53,429 bases of DNA from an uncultured Lachnospiraceae bacterium (GTDB taxonomy: Bacteria; Bacillota; Clostridia; Lachnospirales; Lachnospiraceae), in contig CAJTKA010000004.1 in assembly GCA_910576815.1 (NCBI GenBank), forward strand, positions 112,693 through 166,121. The letters run 5' to 3'. A program made the translations under genes and the position numbers. Positions 19,632-28,067 of this stretch are shown piece by piece; position 1 is the first letter of the stretch; each line of letters starts with the position of its first letter. The notes under the pieces were generated by a model. The model made no database searches, had not been told where the DNA came from, and worked only from the letters and a program-made list of their open reading frames with translations.

Positions 19632-20594
19632 TTATTTACTTTCGCTATTCGATTTTTGATTCGGCGACAGGTAGAGCGTGTTGGTTTTCCTGTCATAGCG
19701 GTATGAAAGACTTTCTTCCGAAAGTGTTTTCGCTTTCTCCGCTATCTTTTCTTCCACACTGCGGTTCAGCTTATCTTCCATTTTTTCCAATGACTCGCTT
19801 ACTTCCTTTTCGGTGGCATGGATATCTTTCTGCACCTGATCCAGGCGGGAGTCGATTTCACCCAGATTTTTGTTGAGCGTTCTCTTTAGATCCTGTTCCG
19901 CGCTCGAAAATCGTTCCCACAGTTTTTGATCCGCTTTTTCCAGTGCCTCCAGCTTTGCGCTGACACCCGATGCGTCCGTGCGCACCCGTTCGATTTCTGC
20001 GCGGACATCGCTGATTCGTCGATCGATCGCAGGAAGCTTCTCGCGATCGATGGTCTGCAGCCCATCGGAAAGATCCGCCAGCTTCCTTTCTGCCTGCTTG
20101 AGGTTTTCAAGCGCCGTGCTGACCTCGCGTTCAAGAGTCGTCAGTGCCGTTTTGATCTCTTTTTGCTCTCTGGTATCAACAGTGCTTTCATGATATTCCC
20201 GAACGACCTCCGTCACCTCTTTTTGCACTTTTTCCATGGCAGTTTGGAGCTCACGTATCTTTTCTGCCATCTCGCTCGTGTTCGCCAGGTATTCCTGCCG
20301 CAGTTCGTCCCCCACATTCTGAGACATATATTCCTTCATTTTTTCTTCGTAGGAAACCGCCGCCAATTCCTGCGCGTCCGACGCCTGCATCTCCTGCAGT
20401 TCTTTTGCTTTCTCGGCTGCTTCCTTTTCTCTCTTTTCATGGGCGGCATATCCCCACCAAAAAAGCAGGAGCAGCACGACGACCACCACCGCCACGGCGG
20501 CGATCACTGCAAGCGAAAGTCTGTCTTCTTTCCGCTCTGGATCATCCCGCCTTTCATTGAAATAATCTGACACCTTTGTCATAAATTCCCGCAT
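19632..20594 (-). CDS. Single-pass membrane protein with long coiled coil
   Basis: Unrecognised, 320 residues. A charged cytoplasmic start of about 27 residues precedes one strong membrane helix (LAVIAAVAVVVVVLLLLFWW, about 28-47). Almost all the rest is predicted coiled coil rich in Glu, Lys, Ala and Leu, from EKREKEAAEKAKELQEMQ to EKIAEKAKTLSEES. A short non-helical end (LSYRYDRKTNTLYLSPNQ) follows. The ATG has a strong GGAGG 5 nt upstream. It is the first gene of the operon with the two exported proteins below and could tether or scaffold them. Confidence 0.72.
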   Translation of the reverse strand: MREFMTKVSDYFNERRDDPERKEDRLSLAVIAAVAVVVVVLLLLFWWGYAAHEKREKEAAEKAKELQEMQASDAQELAAVSYEEKMKEYMSQNVGDELRQEYLANTSEMAEKIRELQTAMEKVQKEVTEVVREYHESTVDTREQKEIKTALTTLEREVSTALENLKQAERKLADLSDGLQTIDREKLPAIDRRISDVRAEIERVRTDASGVSAKLEALEKADQKLWERFSSAEQDLKRTLNKNLGEIDSRLDQVQKDIHATEKEVSESLEKMEDKLNRSVEEKIAEKAKTLSEESLSYRYDRKTNTLYLSPNQKSNSESK

Positions 20595-20998
20595 AATTAC
20601 CTCCTTCTATACCTTGTTTTAGTGTGCTGCATGCCCGCACTTCGGACATGCTCCGATGTGAAATACAGAAGCACTTACAAGGCAGCTTTTGCTGCAGACA
20701 TTTGCACTTCCTCTCACACGGGGCAAAATTTGGAATGGTACGGCGATTCGCCATGATCCGCAGGGTGTGCGGAATAAAGTATACTTTATGATGGTTCCAA
20801 AGATTGTATGATTACGATACCAAAGAATCTTTCCCTTTGCAATATCGGAAAGATGCACAATTTTAAGAGAAAGAAAAAGCCGGAAGGCACCTCGATTCCC
20901 GATGCATTCTGGCTTTTCCTGCCACAAACGAAATAACGTCTTAATAAAAAAATAACGGTTCTCCCTATTTTTCAGTCCAAATCCGTTTACTACTCTCT
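20595..20998 (-). promoter_or_regulatory. 404-bp gene-free region with palindrome, upstream of the three-gene operon
   Basis: A perfect 16-bp palindrome, ATAAAGTATACTTTAT, lies at 20774-20789 and overlaps a TATACT that could be a minus-strand -10 element. A second inverted repeat (AAAGATT near 20800 with AATCTTT near 20826) lies just upstream of it. These could be operators. Short open frames here end in a CPKCG-like string but have no ribosome site, so they are not called. Confidence 0.4.
20871..20917 (-). terminator. Rho-independent terminator of map
   Basis: The arms AAAAGCCGGAAGGC (20875-20888) and GCATTCTGGCTTTT (20904-20917) pair with few mismatches. On the minus strand the hairpin is followed by TTTTTCTTTCTC. 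It lies about 80 bp after the map stop. Confidence 0.75.
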
Positions 20999-21871
20999 TT
21001 AATAAGTCAGGATTTCGTAACCGTCCTCCGTCACGACCAGCGTGACCTCCCACTGTGCGGATGGGAGTCCGTCATCAGTGTAAACGGTCCAGCCGTCTTC
21101 CTCGTCAATATAGATATCCGCCTTTCCCATATTGACCATAGGCTCGATGGTAAAGACCATGCCCGGCACCATCAGCATCTCCGTGCCTTTTCTGGTCACA
21201 TAGCTGACAAAGGGCTCCTCGTGAAACTCCAGTCCAATTCCATGACCGCCGATCTCCCGCACGATGGAATAGCCATGCTGTCTCGCGTAATCGTTGATGG
21301 CCTGAGCCATATCTCCCAGGAAATTCCAGGGCTTTACCTGCTCTAATCCTACGTCGATACATTCCTTTGCCACCTGCACGAGCTTTTTCGTCTCGTCAGG
21401 GACATTACCCAGCATAAACATCCGCGAGGAGTCGGAAAAATATCCGTTATAGATGGTCGAAACATCCACGTTCACAATATCGCCATCCTTTAAGATACGA
21501 TTCTCGTCAGGAATACCGTGGCAGACCACCTCGTTGATGGAGGTGCAGACGCTTTTGGGAAAACCTTCATAACCGAGCGGTGCGGCGATGCCGCCCATTT
21601 CCTTTGTCATCTCACGCACGATCCTGTCGATTTCTTCTGTGCTCATACCGATGCAGATTTTTTCCCCGATCTCGTCCAGAATGGCGATATTCAGCTTGCT
21701 GCTTTCGCGGATGCCCTGAATCTGCTCGGGGGTTTTCAAGATATCGTGTCTTGGCACGATACAGCCTCTCAGTTCATAGCTTTCGATTTTTTCATCCATC
21801 GCCATATGGCAGGCTTTATACTTTTTTCCGCTGCCGCACCAGCAATGATCGTTTCTTCCTAATTTATGCAT
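20999..21871 (-). CDS. map: Methionine aminopeptidase type I with SEC-C knuckle
   Basis: This enzyme removes the initiator methionine from nascent proteins. The 290 residues start with a zinc-binding SEC-C motif (GRNDHCWCGSGKKYKACH, about 5-22), an extension common in clostridial and some other MetAPs and thought to aid ribosome contact. The catalytic domain has the metal ligands: Asp in VNVDVSTIYNGYFSDSS, His in GGHGIGLEFHEEP, Glu in MVFTIEPMV and Glu in SAQWEVTLVV. It is monocistronic, divergent from the MATE gene, with its own terminator. Its position outside the ribosomal operon suggests it may be a second, housekeeping-independent copy. Confidence 0.93.
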   Translation of the reverse strand: MHKLGRNDHCWCGSGKKYKACHMAMDEKIESYELRGCIVPRHDILKTPEQIQGIRESSKLNIAILDEIGEKICIGMSTEEIDRIVREMTKEMGGIAAPLGYEGFPKSVCTSINEVVCHGIPDENRILKDGDIVNVDVSTIYNGYFSDSSRMFMLGNVPDETKKLVQVAKECIDVGLEQVKPWNFLGDMAQAINDYARQHGYSIVREIGGHGIGLEFHEEPFVSYVTRKGTEMLMVPGMVFTIEPMVNMGKADIYIDEEDGWTVYTDDGLPSAQWEVTLVVTEDGYEILTY

Positions 21872-21918
21872 GTTGATTCATCTCCAAATAGATTATAACA
21901 TAAAATGTGCAATTGTAA

Positions 21919-21966
21919 ATCTCACAGCAAATATAGATTGCACTTGCCTGTGAGATAAGATAAAAT
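21919..21966 (+). promoter_or_regulatory. MATE promoter overlapped by an inverted repeat
   Basis: TTGCAC (21938-21943) and TAAAAT (21961-21966) lie 17 bp apart. A perfect 9-bp inverted repeat, ATCTCACAG (21919-21927) and CTGTGAGAT (21948-21956), brackets the -35 and spacer. This is a classical position for a repressor or MerR-type activator operator. Confidence 0.55.
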
Positions 21967-22006
21967 GAAAGGACTATACAAAAACACGGCAGAAAAGGAA
22001 AAAACG

Positions 22007-23404
22007 ATGCAGCAATTACAGAAAAGGCAGCATAAATTTATAGGCGACAAGGCATTTTACAAGATGGTACTCCTAATCGCTGTTCCCATCATGATCCAGA
22101 ACGGCATCACGAATTTTGTGGGGCTTCTTGACAATATCATGATCGGGCAGATCGGCACGGAACAGATGTCCGGTGTGGCAATCGTCAATCAGCTGCTCTT
22201 TGTCTATCAGCTCTGCCTGTTCGGAGCGGTATCCGGTGCAGGTATTTTTACGGCCCAGTATTTTGGACAGAAAAATCCGGAAGGCATCCGGCAGACGGTG
22301 CGCTTCAAACTTTGGGTGGTCTCCCTGATCACCCTGATCACTGTGCTCTTACTGGTATTTGCGGGGAATGATCTGATTTCTTTTTATCTGCAGGGCGACG
22401 GCACCCCCGAGAGCGCGGCGGCAACCCTTCGTTACGGCAGACAGTATCTGGCCATTATGCTGCCCGGCCTGATTCCTTTTGCCATGATGCAGATCTATTC
22501 CAGTACCCTGCGGGAATGCGGACAGACGGTGCTTCCCATGAAGGCGGGCGTGATTGCCGTCTTTGTGAATCTGATTTTGAATTACATATTGATCTACGGA
22601 AAACTTGGTCTGCCTGCGCTGGGCGTGCAGGGCGCGGCCCTCGCCACGGTTGCTTCGCGTATTGTGGAGGCGTCCATCGTACTGGTCCACACACACAGGC
22701 ACAAGGAAGAAAATCCTTTTGTGGAGGGACTTTACACCACCCTGAAGGTGCCTGCAAATCTCACGACAAAAATCATCATAAAGGGAACCCCCCTTCTGTT
22801 GAACGAAACCTTCTGGGGCGCGGGTATGGCCATGCTGACGCAGTGCTATTCCGTGCGGGGCTTAAGCGTGATCGCGGCCCTCAATATCTCCAATACGATC
22901 AGTAATGTGTTCAACATCGTTTTTATTGCGCTGGGTGATTCGGTGGCCATCATTGTCGGGCAGCTTTTGGGTGCAGGCGAGATGGAAGAAGCGAGAGATA
23001 CCGATAATAAGATGATCGCCTTTTCCGTCTTCAGCTGTACCATAGTGGCGCTGGTGATGCTTGTGCTGGCGCGCTTTTTCCCGCTGCTTTACAATACCGA
23101 CGACGGCGTACGCCGTCTCGCAGTACATTTCATTATGGTCAGCGCGCTCTTTATGCCCCAGAATGCCTTTCTTCACGCATCCTACTTTACGCTGCGCTCG
23201 GGCGGTAAGACCATCATCACCTTCCTCTTTGACAGCGTTTTTGTCTGGTGTGTCAGCGTGCCGATCGCTTATGCGCTGAGCCGCTTTACATCGCTTCCCG
23301 TCCTTGCCGTCTTTGTATTTGTACAGATGGGGGATTGGATCAAGTGCGTGATCGGCTTTGTATTGGTGAAAAAAGGTGTATGGCTGCAAAATATCGTTTC
23401 CTAA
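22007..23404 (+). CDS. MATE family multidrug/metabolite exporter
   Basis: This is an integral membrane exporter of about 465 residues driven by an H+ or Na+ gradient. About 12 hydrophobic segments are visible in two homologous halves. The first half opens FYKMVLLIAVPIMIQNGITN, followed by NIMIGQIGTEQMSGVAI and GAGIFTAQYFGQ. The second half opens TPLLLNETFWGAGMAML and has VIAALNISNTISN. The start at 22007 has AAAAGGAAAAAACG before it. The in-frame ATG at 21965 lies inside the -10 box and is rejected. Substrate cannot be told. The overlapped promoter suggests inducible expression, perhaps by the exported compound. Confidence 0.9.
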   Translation: MQQLQKRQHKFIGDKAFYKMVLLIAVPIMIQNGITNFVGLLDNIMIGQIGTEQMSGVAIVNQLLFVYQLCLFGAVSGAGIFTAQYFGQKNPEGIRQTVRFKLWVVSLITLITVLLLVFAGNDLISFYLQGDGTPESAAATLRYGRQYLAIMLPGLIPFAMMQIYSSTLRECGQTVLPMKAGVIAVFVNLILNYILIYGKLGLPALGVQGAALATVASRIVEASIVLVHTHRHKEENPFVEGLYTTLKVPANLTTKIIIKGTPLLLNETFWGAGMAMLTQCYSVRGLSVIAALNISNTISNVFNIVFIALGDSVAIIVGQLLGAGEMEEARDTDNKMIAFSVFSCTIVALVMLVLARFFPLLYNTDDGVRRLAVHFIMVSALFMPQNAFLHASYFTLRSGGKTIITFLFDSVFVWCVSVPIAYALSRFTSLPVLAVFVFVQMGDWIKCVIGFVLVKKGVWLQNIVS

Positions 23405-23434
23405 ATAAAACAACATGATACTATTTTATCTTTG

Positions 23435-23480
23435 GCCGACTGTTTTATAGTTATACTTATAAAATAGTCGGCTATTTTTA
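23435..23480 (+). terminator. Rho-independent terminator of the MATE gene
   Basis: A 15-bp stem (23435-23449 with 23458-23472, one G-T pair) with an 8-nt loop is followed by TATTTTTA. It lies 31 bp after the MATE stop. Confidence 0.8.
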
Positions 23481-23500
23481 TGTAAAAAATCACAAAAGCT

Positions 23501-24653
23501 TTGTGGCGATATAATCCATGGTGGAAAGCGCCTTTTGTGGTAAAAGAATCCGCCAAACCGCAGAAAAAACTAGCCTTTTATGAAGCAATGCAGATGCTCA
23601 GACATGAGAGCATCCGCCGTTTTGTCGTGCTGTCCGGCGTAAGGAGAGTTGGAAAAACCACAATTCTGTATCAGCTCATTGATGATTTGACTGAAAAAGG
23701 CGTCAATCCGAAGAATATTCTCTATGTATCCTTTGACAATCCCATTTTTAAGCTGATCAACGTAGAAACGGCTTTGTCCGTCTATGAGACAATGTATCCG
23801 ATCGAAGGGGAACGCTATCTCTTTTTTGATGAAATACAATATACGGAAGATTGGGAATTATGGATGAAAGTTATCTATGACAGCAGAAAGGATATCCGTC
23901 TGGTTGCCACCGGCTCGGCAAACCCCATTCTGGAAAAGGGTGCCGCAGACAGCGGTACTGGCAGATGGAACATCCTCAAGATTCCTACCATGACCTTTTA
24001 TGAGTACTGCCTGATTCTTGGACTTGAAGATCCCGTCCCCAATGTGATTCCGCCCTGCGAGCTCCACACAGATTTTCAGTACCTCCACTGCGGCAAAAGA
24101 GCTTGAAAACACTTCCGGAGCCACTGTTGAAAGCTGCATTGATGCCCTGGAAATGTCCAATCTCATCTATCTGTCCAAACCGATCAGCGTGGGAAGCAAA
24201 GGAGCCCTGAAGGGGAAACCAAAGATCTATATCGCTGATGCCGCTAGCCGCAATGCCGTGCTGATGATAGATGATGTACTGACGGACGAAAGCGGACTTG
24301 GGGCCATGGTGGAGACTGCCGTATACAAACACATGGCATCCTTTTATCAGGGCACCCCGGTGCAGATCGGATACTTCAGAAACGCAAGGCAAAATCAAAA
24401 AGAAGTCGATCTTGTAGTACAGCTTCCCAGACAGAAAATACTTTGCGAAGTAAAATACCGCAGCAATTCTCACATTCCCGCATCGGACACCATTGTAGAT
24501 CTGTGTCGGGATAAGACGGCAAAGGTATCGCATGCCTTTCTGGTAACAAAGGATCTTGATGATTTTGGCATAATAAAGCACGAAACGGCCACCCCGATCC
24601 TCCGTGTGCCCGCCATCGTCTTTCTGTATCTTTTGGGAAAAGGCACAGTCTGA
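23501..24653 (+). pseudogene. Decayed AAA+ ATPase with DUF4143-type C-terminus
   Basis: Two open frames (23501-24106 and 24153-24653) encode the two ends of one ATPase family protein. The first has NPWWKAPFVVKES, Walker A GVRRVGKTT, Walker B YLFFDEIQY and the sensor VATGSANPIL. It loses its frame after TFYEYCLILGLEDP. The second frame can be read back to about 24063 (TAAKELENTSGATVESCIDA) and continues NLIYLSKP, PKIYIADAASRNAVL and the nuclease-like CEVKYR end. From the family pattern roughly 80-100 residues are missing between them, along with a frame change. The start is only a TTG with no clear ribosome site. It is therefore most likely nonfunctional. Confidence 0.82.
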
Positions 24654-24670
24654 AACTGTGCCTTTTCCCA
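24634..24670. terminator. Bidirectional hairpin terminator between ATPase remnant and rpe
   Basis: A perfect 16-bp stem (24634-24649 with 24655-24670) with a 5-nt loop contains A- and T-runs in its arms. It overlaps the end of the ATPase remnant and abuts the rpe stop, so it can serve both strands. Confidence 0.75.
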
Positions 24671-25324
24671 TTAAAACTGTTCTAAATATCTTGTTACGTT
24701 ATCCGTGATATTTCCGCCAAAGACCGCAGAACCGGCCACGATCACATTGGCACCCGCGTCGAGTACCACTTTGGCGTTATCCAAAGTAATGCCGCCGTCT
24801 ACCTGAATATCAAGGTCTATCCCCATCTCGTTCGCCATCTTTCTGGCGAGACGAATGCGTTCCGTTGACTCCGGTATGTACTTTTGACCGCCGAAACCCG
24901 GTTCCACCGTCATCACAAGAAGCATATCCAGCTTGGGCAAATACTTTTTCGCTGCCTCCACAGGCGTTTTGGGCTTGATAGACATACCTACCTTACAGCC
25001 GAGGTTCCTGATGAGGTCAATGGTCTCCTCAGCATCCTCCGTTGCTTCCAAATGAAAGGTGATGCTGTCTGCGCCGCATTCCTTAAATTCTTTGATGTAA
25101 CGCTCAGGTTCCACGATCATCAGGTGCACATCAAAAATCCGCTTTGTCGTCTTGCGAATGGTGCGGATCACCGGCATCCCGAAAGAAATGGAGGGAACGA
25201 ATACCCCATCCATCACGTCAATGTGAATATATTCTGCACCGGCTTCATCAGCCTCTTTGATCTGCGCCCCCAGGGCGGCGAAATCCGCCGCCAGGATCGA
25301 GGGGGACAAAATTCTATTACCCAT
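24671..25324 (-). CDS. rpe: Ribulose-phosphate 3-epimerase
   Basis: This enzyme interconverts ribulose 5-phosphate and xylulose 5-phosphate. The 217 residues form a TIM barrel with SPSILAADF at about 7-15, the metal and catalytic motif YIHIDVMDGVFVP at 32-44, HLMIVEP near 71, MTVEPGFGGQKY near 138 and the phosphate-binding VDGGI and VAGSAVFGG near 176-200. The ATG has GGAGG 7 nt upstream. It ends the arabinose/pentose operon, supplying epimerase activity next to the transketolase. The gap to the upstream gene is filled by a structured repeat. Confidence 0.97.
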   Translation of the reverse strand: MGNRILSPSILAADFAALGAQIKEADEAGAEYIHIDVMDGVFVPSISFGMPVIRTIRKTTKRIFDVHLMIVEPERYIKEFKECGADSITFHLEATEDAEETIDLIRNLGCKVGMSIKPKTPVEAAKKYLPKLDMLLVMTVEPGFGGQKYIPESTERIRLARKMANEMGIDLDIQVDGGITLDNAKVVLDAGANVIVAGSAVFGGNITDNVTRYLEQF

Positions 25325-25336
25325 TTTATTACCTCC

Positions 25337-25454
25337 GCAGTGTCACTCGAAAAACCTTCGGTTTTCCTCGTTCGCGGGCATTCGCCCTATCATACTGCAA
25401 TCTGATAAATCTGTCTGCAGGCAGCCAATTTATCATCTTACAGTATGGCACTGC
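25337..25454 (-). repeat. Structured palindromic repeat, copy B
   Basis: An outer pair (GCAGTG 25337-25342, CACTGC 25449-25454) encloses a hairpin AAACCTTCGGTTT, a GGGC-attc-GCCC hairpin, and a long imperfect palindrome with arms ATACTG/CAGTAT and GATAAAT/ATTTATC. The order and the string ATAGGGCGA match copy A at 1-125. The right end overlaps the last codons of the transketolase C gene and the left end abuts the rpe ribosome site, so it sits within an operon. Confidence 0.62.
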
Positions 25455-26382
25455 TCTTTATCTTCGCGTAGATGCCCTTTCCGTCAAGGCCGTACTTCTC
25501 AACCAGCGCATTTGCGGGACCGGACTCGCCGAAGGTATCCTGCATACCGATGCGCAGAACGGGGGTAGGACATTTCTCGGAAAGACAGTCGCAAACTGCG
25601 CTGCCAAGGCCACCGATCACAGTGTGCTCCTCCGCTGTCACAACCTTGCCGGTCTTCTTAGCGGATGCCAGTACCAGCTCCTCATCCAGGGGCTTGATGG
25701 TGTGAATGTTTATGACTTCCGCGCTGATACCGTCCGCCGCAAGCATTTCCGCCGCCTCAAGCGCAGAGGAAACCGTGATGCCGCTGGCTATGATGGTCAC
25801 ATCCTTACCTTCCTTCAAAAGAACGCCCTTGCCGATCTCAAATTTGTAGTCGGGTCTGTCGTTGATCACAGGCACAGCCGCACGACCAAAGCGCAGATAA
25901 ACAGGGCCTTCCATCTCGATTGCCGCACGAACCGCCGCCTTCGCCTCCACATCGTCGGAGGGCACGATCACGGTCATGCCGGGAATGGTCCGCATCAGTG
26001 CCACATCCTCGTTGCACTGATGGGTCGCGCCGTCCTCACCTACGGTGATACCCGCATGGGTCGCGCCAATTTTAACATTCAGATGCGGATAGCCGATGGA
26101 ATTGCGTACCTGCTCATAGTTACGTCCTGCCGCAAACATCGCAAAGGAGCTGATAAAAGGAATCTTACCGCAGGTTGCAAGACCGGCCGCAATACCCGTC
26201 ATATTACATTCCGCAATACCGCAGTCGATGTGGCGGTCGGGAAATGCCTTCAAAAATACGCCCGTCTTGGTTGCGCCTGCAAGGTCTGCATCCAGTACTA
26301 CCAGATTCGGGAAATCCGCGCCGCACTCAGCCAGTGCGTTACCATAGCTTTCTCTCGTTGCAATCTTTTTTACATCTGCCAT
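25438..26382 (-). CDS. Transketolase C-terminal subunit
   Basis: This is the pyrimidine-binding and C-terminal half of a split transketolase, 314 residues. It has ATRESYGNALAECGADFPNL near 7-26, FPDRHIDCGIAECNMTGIAA (the activating Glu region) near 48-67, and AAGRNYEQVRNSIGYPHLNV, followed by the HQCNEDVALMRTIPGM loop. The C-terminal domain has VVTAEEHTVIGGLGSAV near 248-264. Its ATG overlaps the N subunit's stop (TGATG), so the two are translationally coupled and expected at equal amounts. The enzyme moves two-carbon units between pentose, triose and hexose phosphates. Confidence 0.95.
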   Translation of the reverse strand: MADVKKIATRESYGNALAECGADFPNLVVLDADLAGATKTGVFLKAFPDRHIDCGIAECNMTGIAAGLATCGKIPFISSFAMFAAGRNYEQVRNSIGYPHLNVKIGATHAGITVGEDGATHQCNEDVALMRTIPGMTVIVPSDDVEAKAAVRAAIEMEGPVYLRFGRAAVPVINDRPDYKFEIGKGVLLKEGKDVTIIASGITVSSALEAAEMLAADGISAEVINIHTIKPLDEELVLASAKKTGKVVTAEEHTVIGGLGSAVCDCLSEKCPTPVLRIGMQDTFGESGPANALVEKYGLDGKGIYAKIKSSAIL

Positions 26383-27221
26383 CAGTTCGCACCTCCTAAC
26401 TCTTTACCGATCTTTTCAAGATCCGCCATTGCCGTCGCATATTCTTCATCATTGGGCGCCTTGCCGTGCCAGCCCGCGTTGTTCTCCATAAAGGAAACAC
26501 CTTTGCCCTTTACCGTCTTACAGATGATCGCGGTGGGCATCCCCTTGGTGGCTCTCGCCTCTTTGAACGCTTTGTCGATCTGGTCAAAGTCGTTGCCGTC
26601 GATGTTGATTACATGGAAGTTAAATGCCTCAAATTTCTTGTCGATCGGATAGGGGGAGCAGACGTCGTCGATCTTACCGTCGATCTGCAATCCGTTATTG
26701 TCCACGATGACTACCAGATTGTCGAGCTTTCTGTGGCCCGCAAACATGGAAGCCTCCCATACCTGGCCTTCCTGAATCTCGCCGTCGCCAAGCAGAGTGT
26801 AAACTCTATAATCTTTATTGTCCATCTTTGCCGCCAGCGCCATACCTACTGCTGCGGAAATGCCCTGTCCCAAAGATCCGGAAGACATATCCACGCCAGG
26901 CGTCTCCTGCATACAGGGATGTCCCTGCAAGTAGGAACCCAGATGACGCAGGGTAGGAAGGTCCTCTACCGGGAAGTAACCACGGTTTGCGAGGGTCGAG
27001 TAAAGTCCCGGTGCAGTGTGGCCTTTGGAGAGTACGAAGCGGTCTCTGTCCGCCTTTTTCGGATCCTTCGGATCAATGTTCATCTCCTCAAAATACAGGT
27101 AAGTAAAAATGTCTGCCGCTGATAAAGATCCGCCGGGATGCCCCGCCTTCGCGCCATGTACTGCCGTCACAATACCCTTGCGGACTTCATTAGCTGTTTT
27201 TTGTAACTCCAATTTGTTCAT
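26382..27221 (-). CDS. Transketolase N-terminal subunit
   Basis: This is the pyrophosphate-binding half of the split transketolase, 279 residues. The start at 27221 (MNKLELQKTANEVRKGI) has GGAGG 6 nt upstream; an extension to 27242 lacks one. Visible motifs are HGAKAGHPGGSLSAADI (His of the TPP site), SKGHTAPGLYS, and the TPP motif GDGEIQEGQVWEA to VIVDNNGLQIDG. It follows araD with its own promoter at 27268-27296. Split transketolases are common in Clostridia. Confidence 0.95.
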   Translation of the reverse strand: MNKLELQKTANEVRKGIVTAVHGAKAGHPGGSLSAADIFTYLYFEEMNIDPKDPKKADRDRFVLSKGHTAPGLYSTLANRGYFPVEDLPTLRHLGSYLQGHPCMQETPGVDMSSGSLGQGISAAVGMALAAKMDNKDYRVYTLLGDGEIQEGQVWEASMFAGHRKLDNLVVIVDNNGLQIDGKIDDVCSPYPIDKKFEAFNFHVINIDGNDFDQIDKAFKEARATKGMPTAIICKTVKGKGVSFMENNAGWHGKAPNDEEYATAMADLEKIGKELGGAN

Positions 27222-27267
27222 AGCTATCCTCCATCCATTCATGGTTTACTTGGTTCCTGCTACAGAC

Positions 27268-27309
27268 AGTGTAGCATAAAACTTTTATTTTGTCACCGTG
27301 CTCGAGCAC
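27268..27309 (-). promoter_or_regulatory. Internal promoter and palindromic operator for the transketolase-rpe genes
   Basis: On the minus strand GTGACA (27291-27296) and TACACT (27268-27273) are 17 bp apart. A perfect 12-bp palindrome, GTGCTCGAGCAC (27298-27309), touches the -35 element. The layout suggests that the transketolase and epimerase genes can be expressed apart from ara and are regulated. The regulator is unknown. Confidence 0.5.
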
Positions 27310-27360
27310 AATATTTCTAAATCCACAGTGCCGTACCTGTTTTCTCTGTCAGCGCACGGC

Positions 27361-28056
27361 TCATTTTTGACCATAGTAAGCATTCGCTCCGTGCTTGCGG
27401 AAGTAATGCTTGTCCTGCAATTCCTGCGGCGCAGGCTGGATCCTCGCGTTGATGGTCTCCGCGCGGTATGCCATCTTTGCCACTTCCTCCAAGACGACGG
27501 CATTGTGCACGGCCTCATGACCATCCTTTCCCCAGGCAAAAGGCCCGTGGTTCTTACACAGCACGGCAGGCACAGCCTCGGGATCTTTGTCAAGACGCTT
27601 AAATTCATTGACAATCAAGTGCCCCGTATTCTCCTCGTAGGCATCCTCGATCTCCTCCGCATTTAAGCAGCGCAGGCAGGGAATTTCACCATAGTAGTAA
27701 TCCGCATGTGTCGTGCCGTAGCAAGGAATGCTCCTGCCCGCCTGCGCCCAGCTTGTCGCATAAGAAGAATGCGTATGTACCACGCCGCCTACTTTATCAA
27801 AAGCCTTATAAAGCTCCACATGGGTAGCCGTGTCGGAAGAAGGATTGTATTTTCCTTCCACTTTCTTACCATTTAAGTCTACCAGCACCATATCATCGGG
27901 CGTCAGCTTCTCGTACTCGACCCCGCTCGGCTTAATGGCAAAGATGCCGCTTTCCCTGTCGATCTCACTCACATTCCCCCAGGTGAAAGTAACAAGCCCA
28001 TATTTGGGGAGAAGCATATTCGCTTCATATACTCTCTTTTTTAATTCTTCTAACAT
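27361..28056 (-). CDS. araD: L-ribulose-5-phosphate 4-epimerase
   Basis: This enzyme converts L-ribulose 5-phosphate to D-xylulose 5-phosphate, the last specific arabinose step. The 231 residues form a class II aldolase fold. Motifs are VTFTWGNVSEIDRESGIFAI (the GNxS phosphate loop) near 23-42, IKPSGVEYEKLTPDDMV, and the zinc-binding HTHSSYATSWAQAG near 94-107 with TTHADYYYGEIPC following. NHGPFAWGKD lies near 168. It lies 11 bp after araB, so it is cotranscribed. Confidence 0.96.
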   Translation of the reverse strand: MLEELKKRVYEANMLLPKYGLVTFTWGNVSEIDRESGIFAIKPSGVEYEKLTPDDMVLVDLNGKKVEGKYNPSSDTATHVELYKAFDKVGGVVHTHSSYATSWAQAGRSIPCYGTTHADYYYGEIPCLRCLNAEEIEDAYEENTGHLIVNEFKRLDKDPEAVPAVLCKNHGPFAWGKDGHEAVHNAVVLEEVAKMAYRAETINARIQPAPQELQDKHYFRKHGANAYYGQK

Positions 28057-28067
28057 TTTTATACCTC

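Noticed and set aside
20619..21053. 144-residue minus-strand open frame ending in CPKCGHAAH
   Set aside because: It overlaps the end of map, runs through a terminator hairpin and has no ribosome site or domain-like content apart from one CxxC.
21965..22006. Upstream start of the MATE gene
   Set aside because: This ATG lies in the -10 box and has no ribosome site. The ATG at 22007 has AAAAGGAAAA.
25624..26652. 342-residue plus-strand open frame
   Set aside because: It is the antisense shadow of the two transketolase genes.
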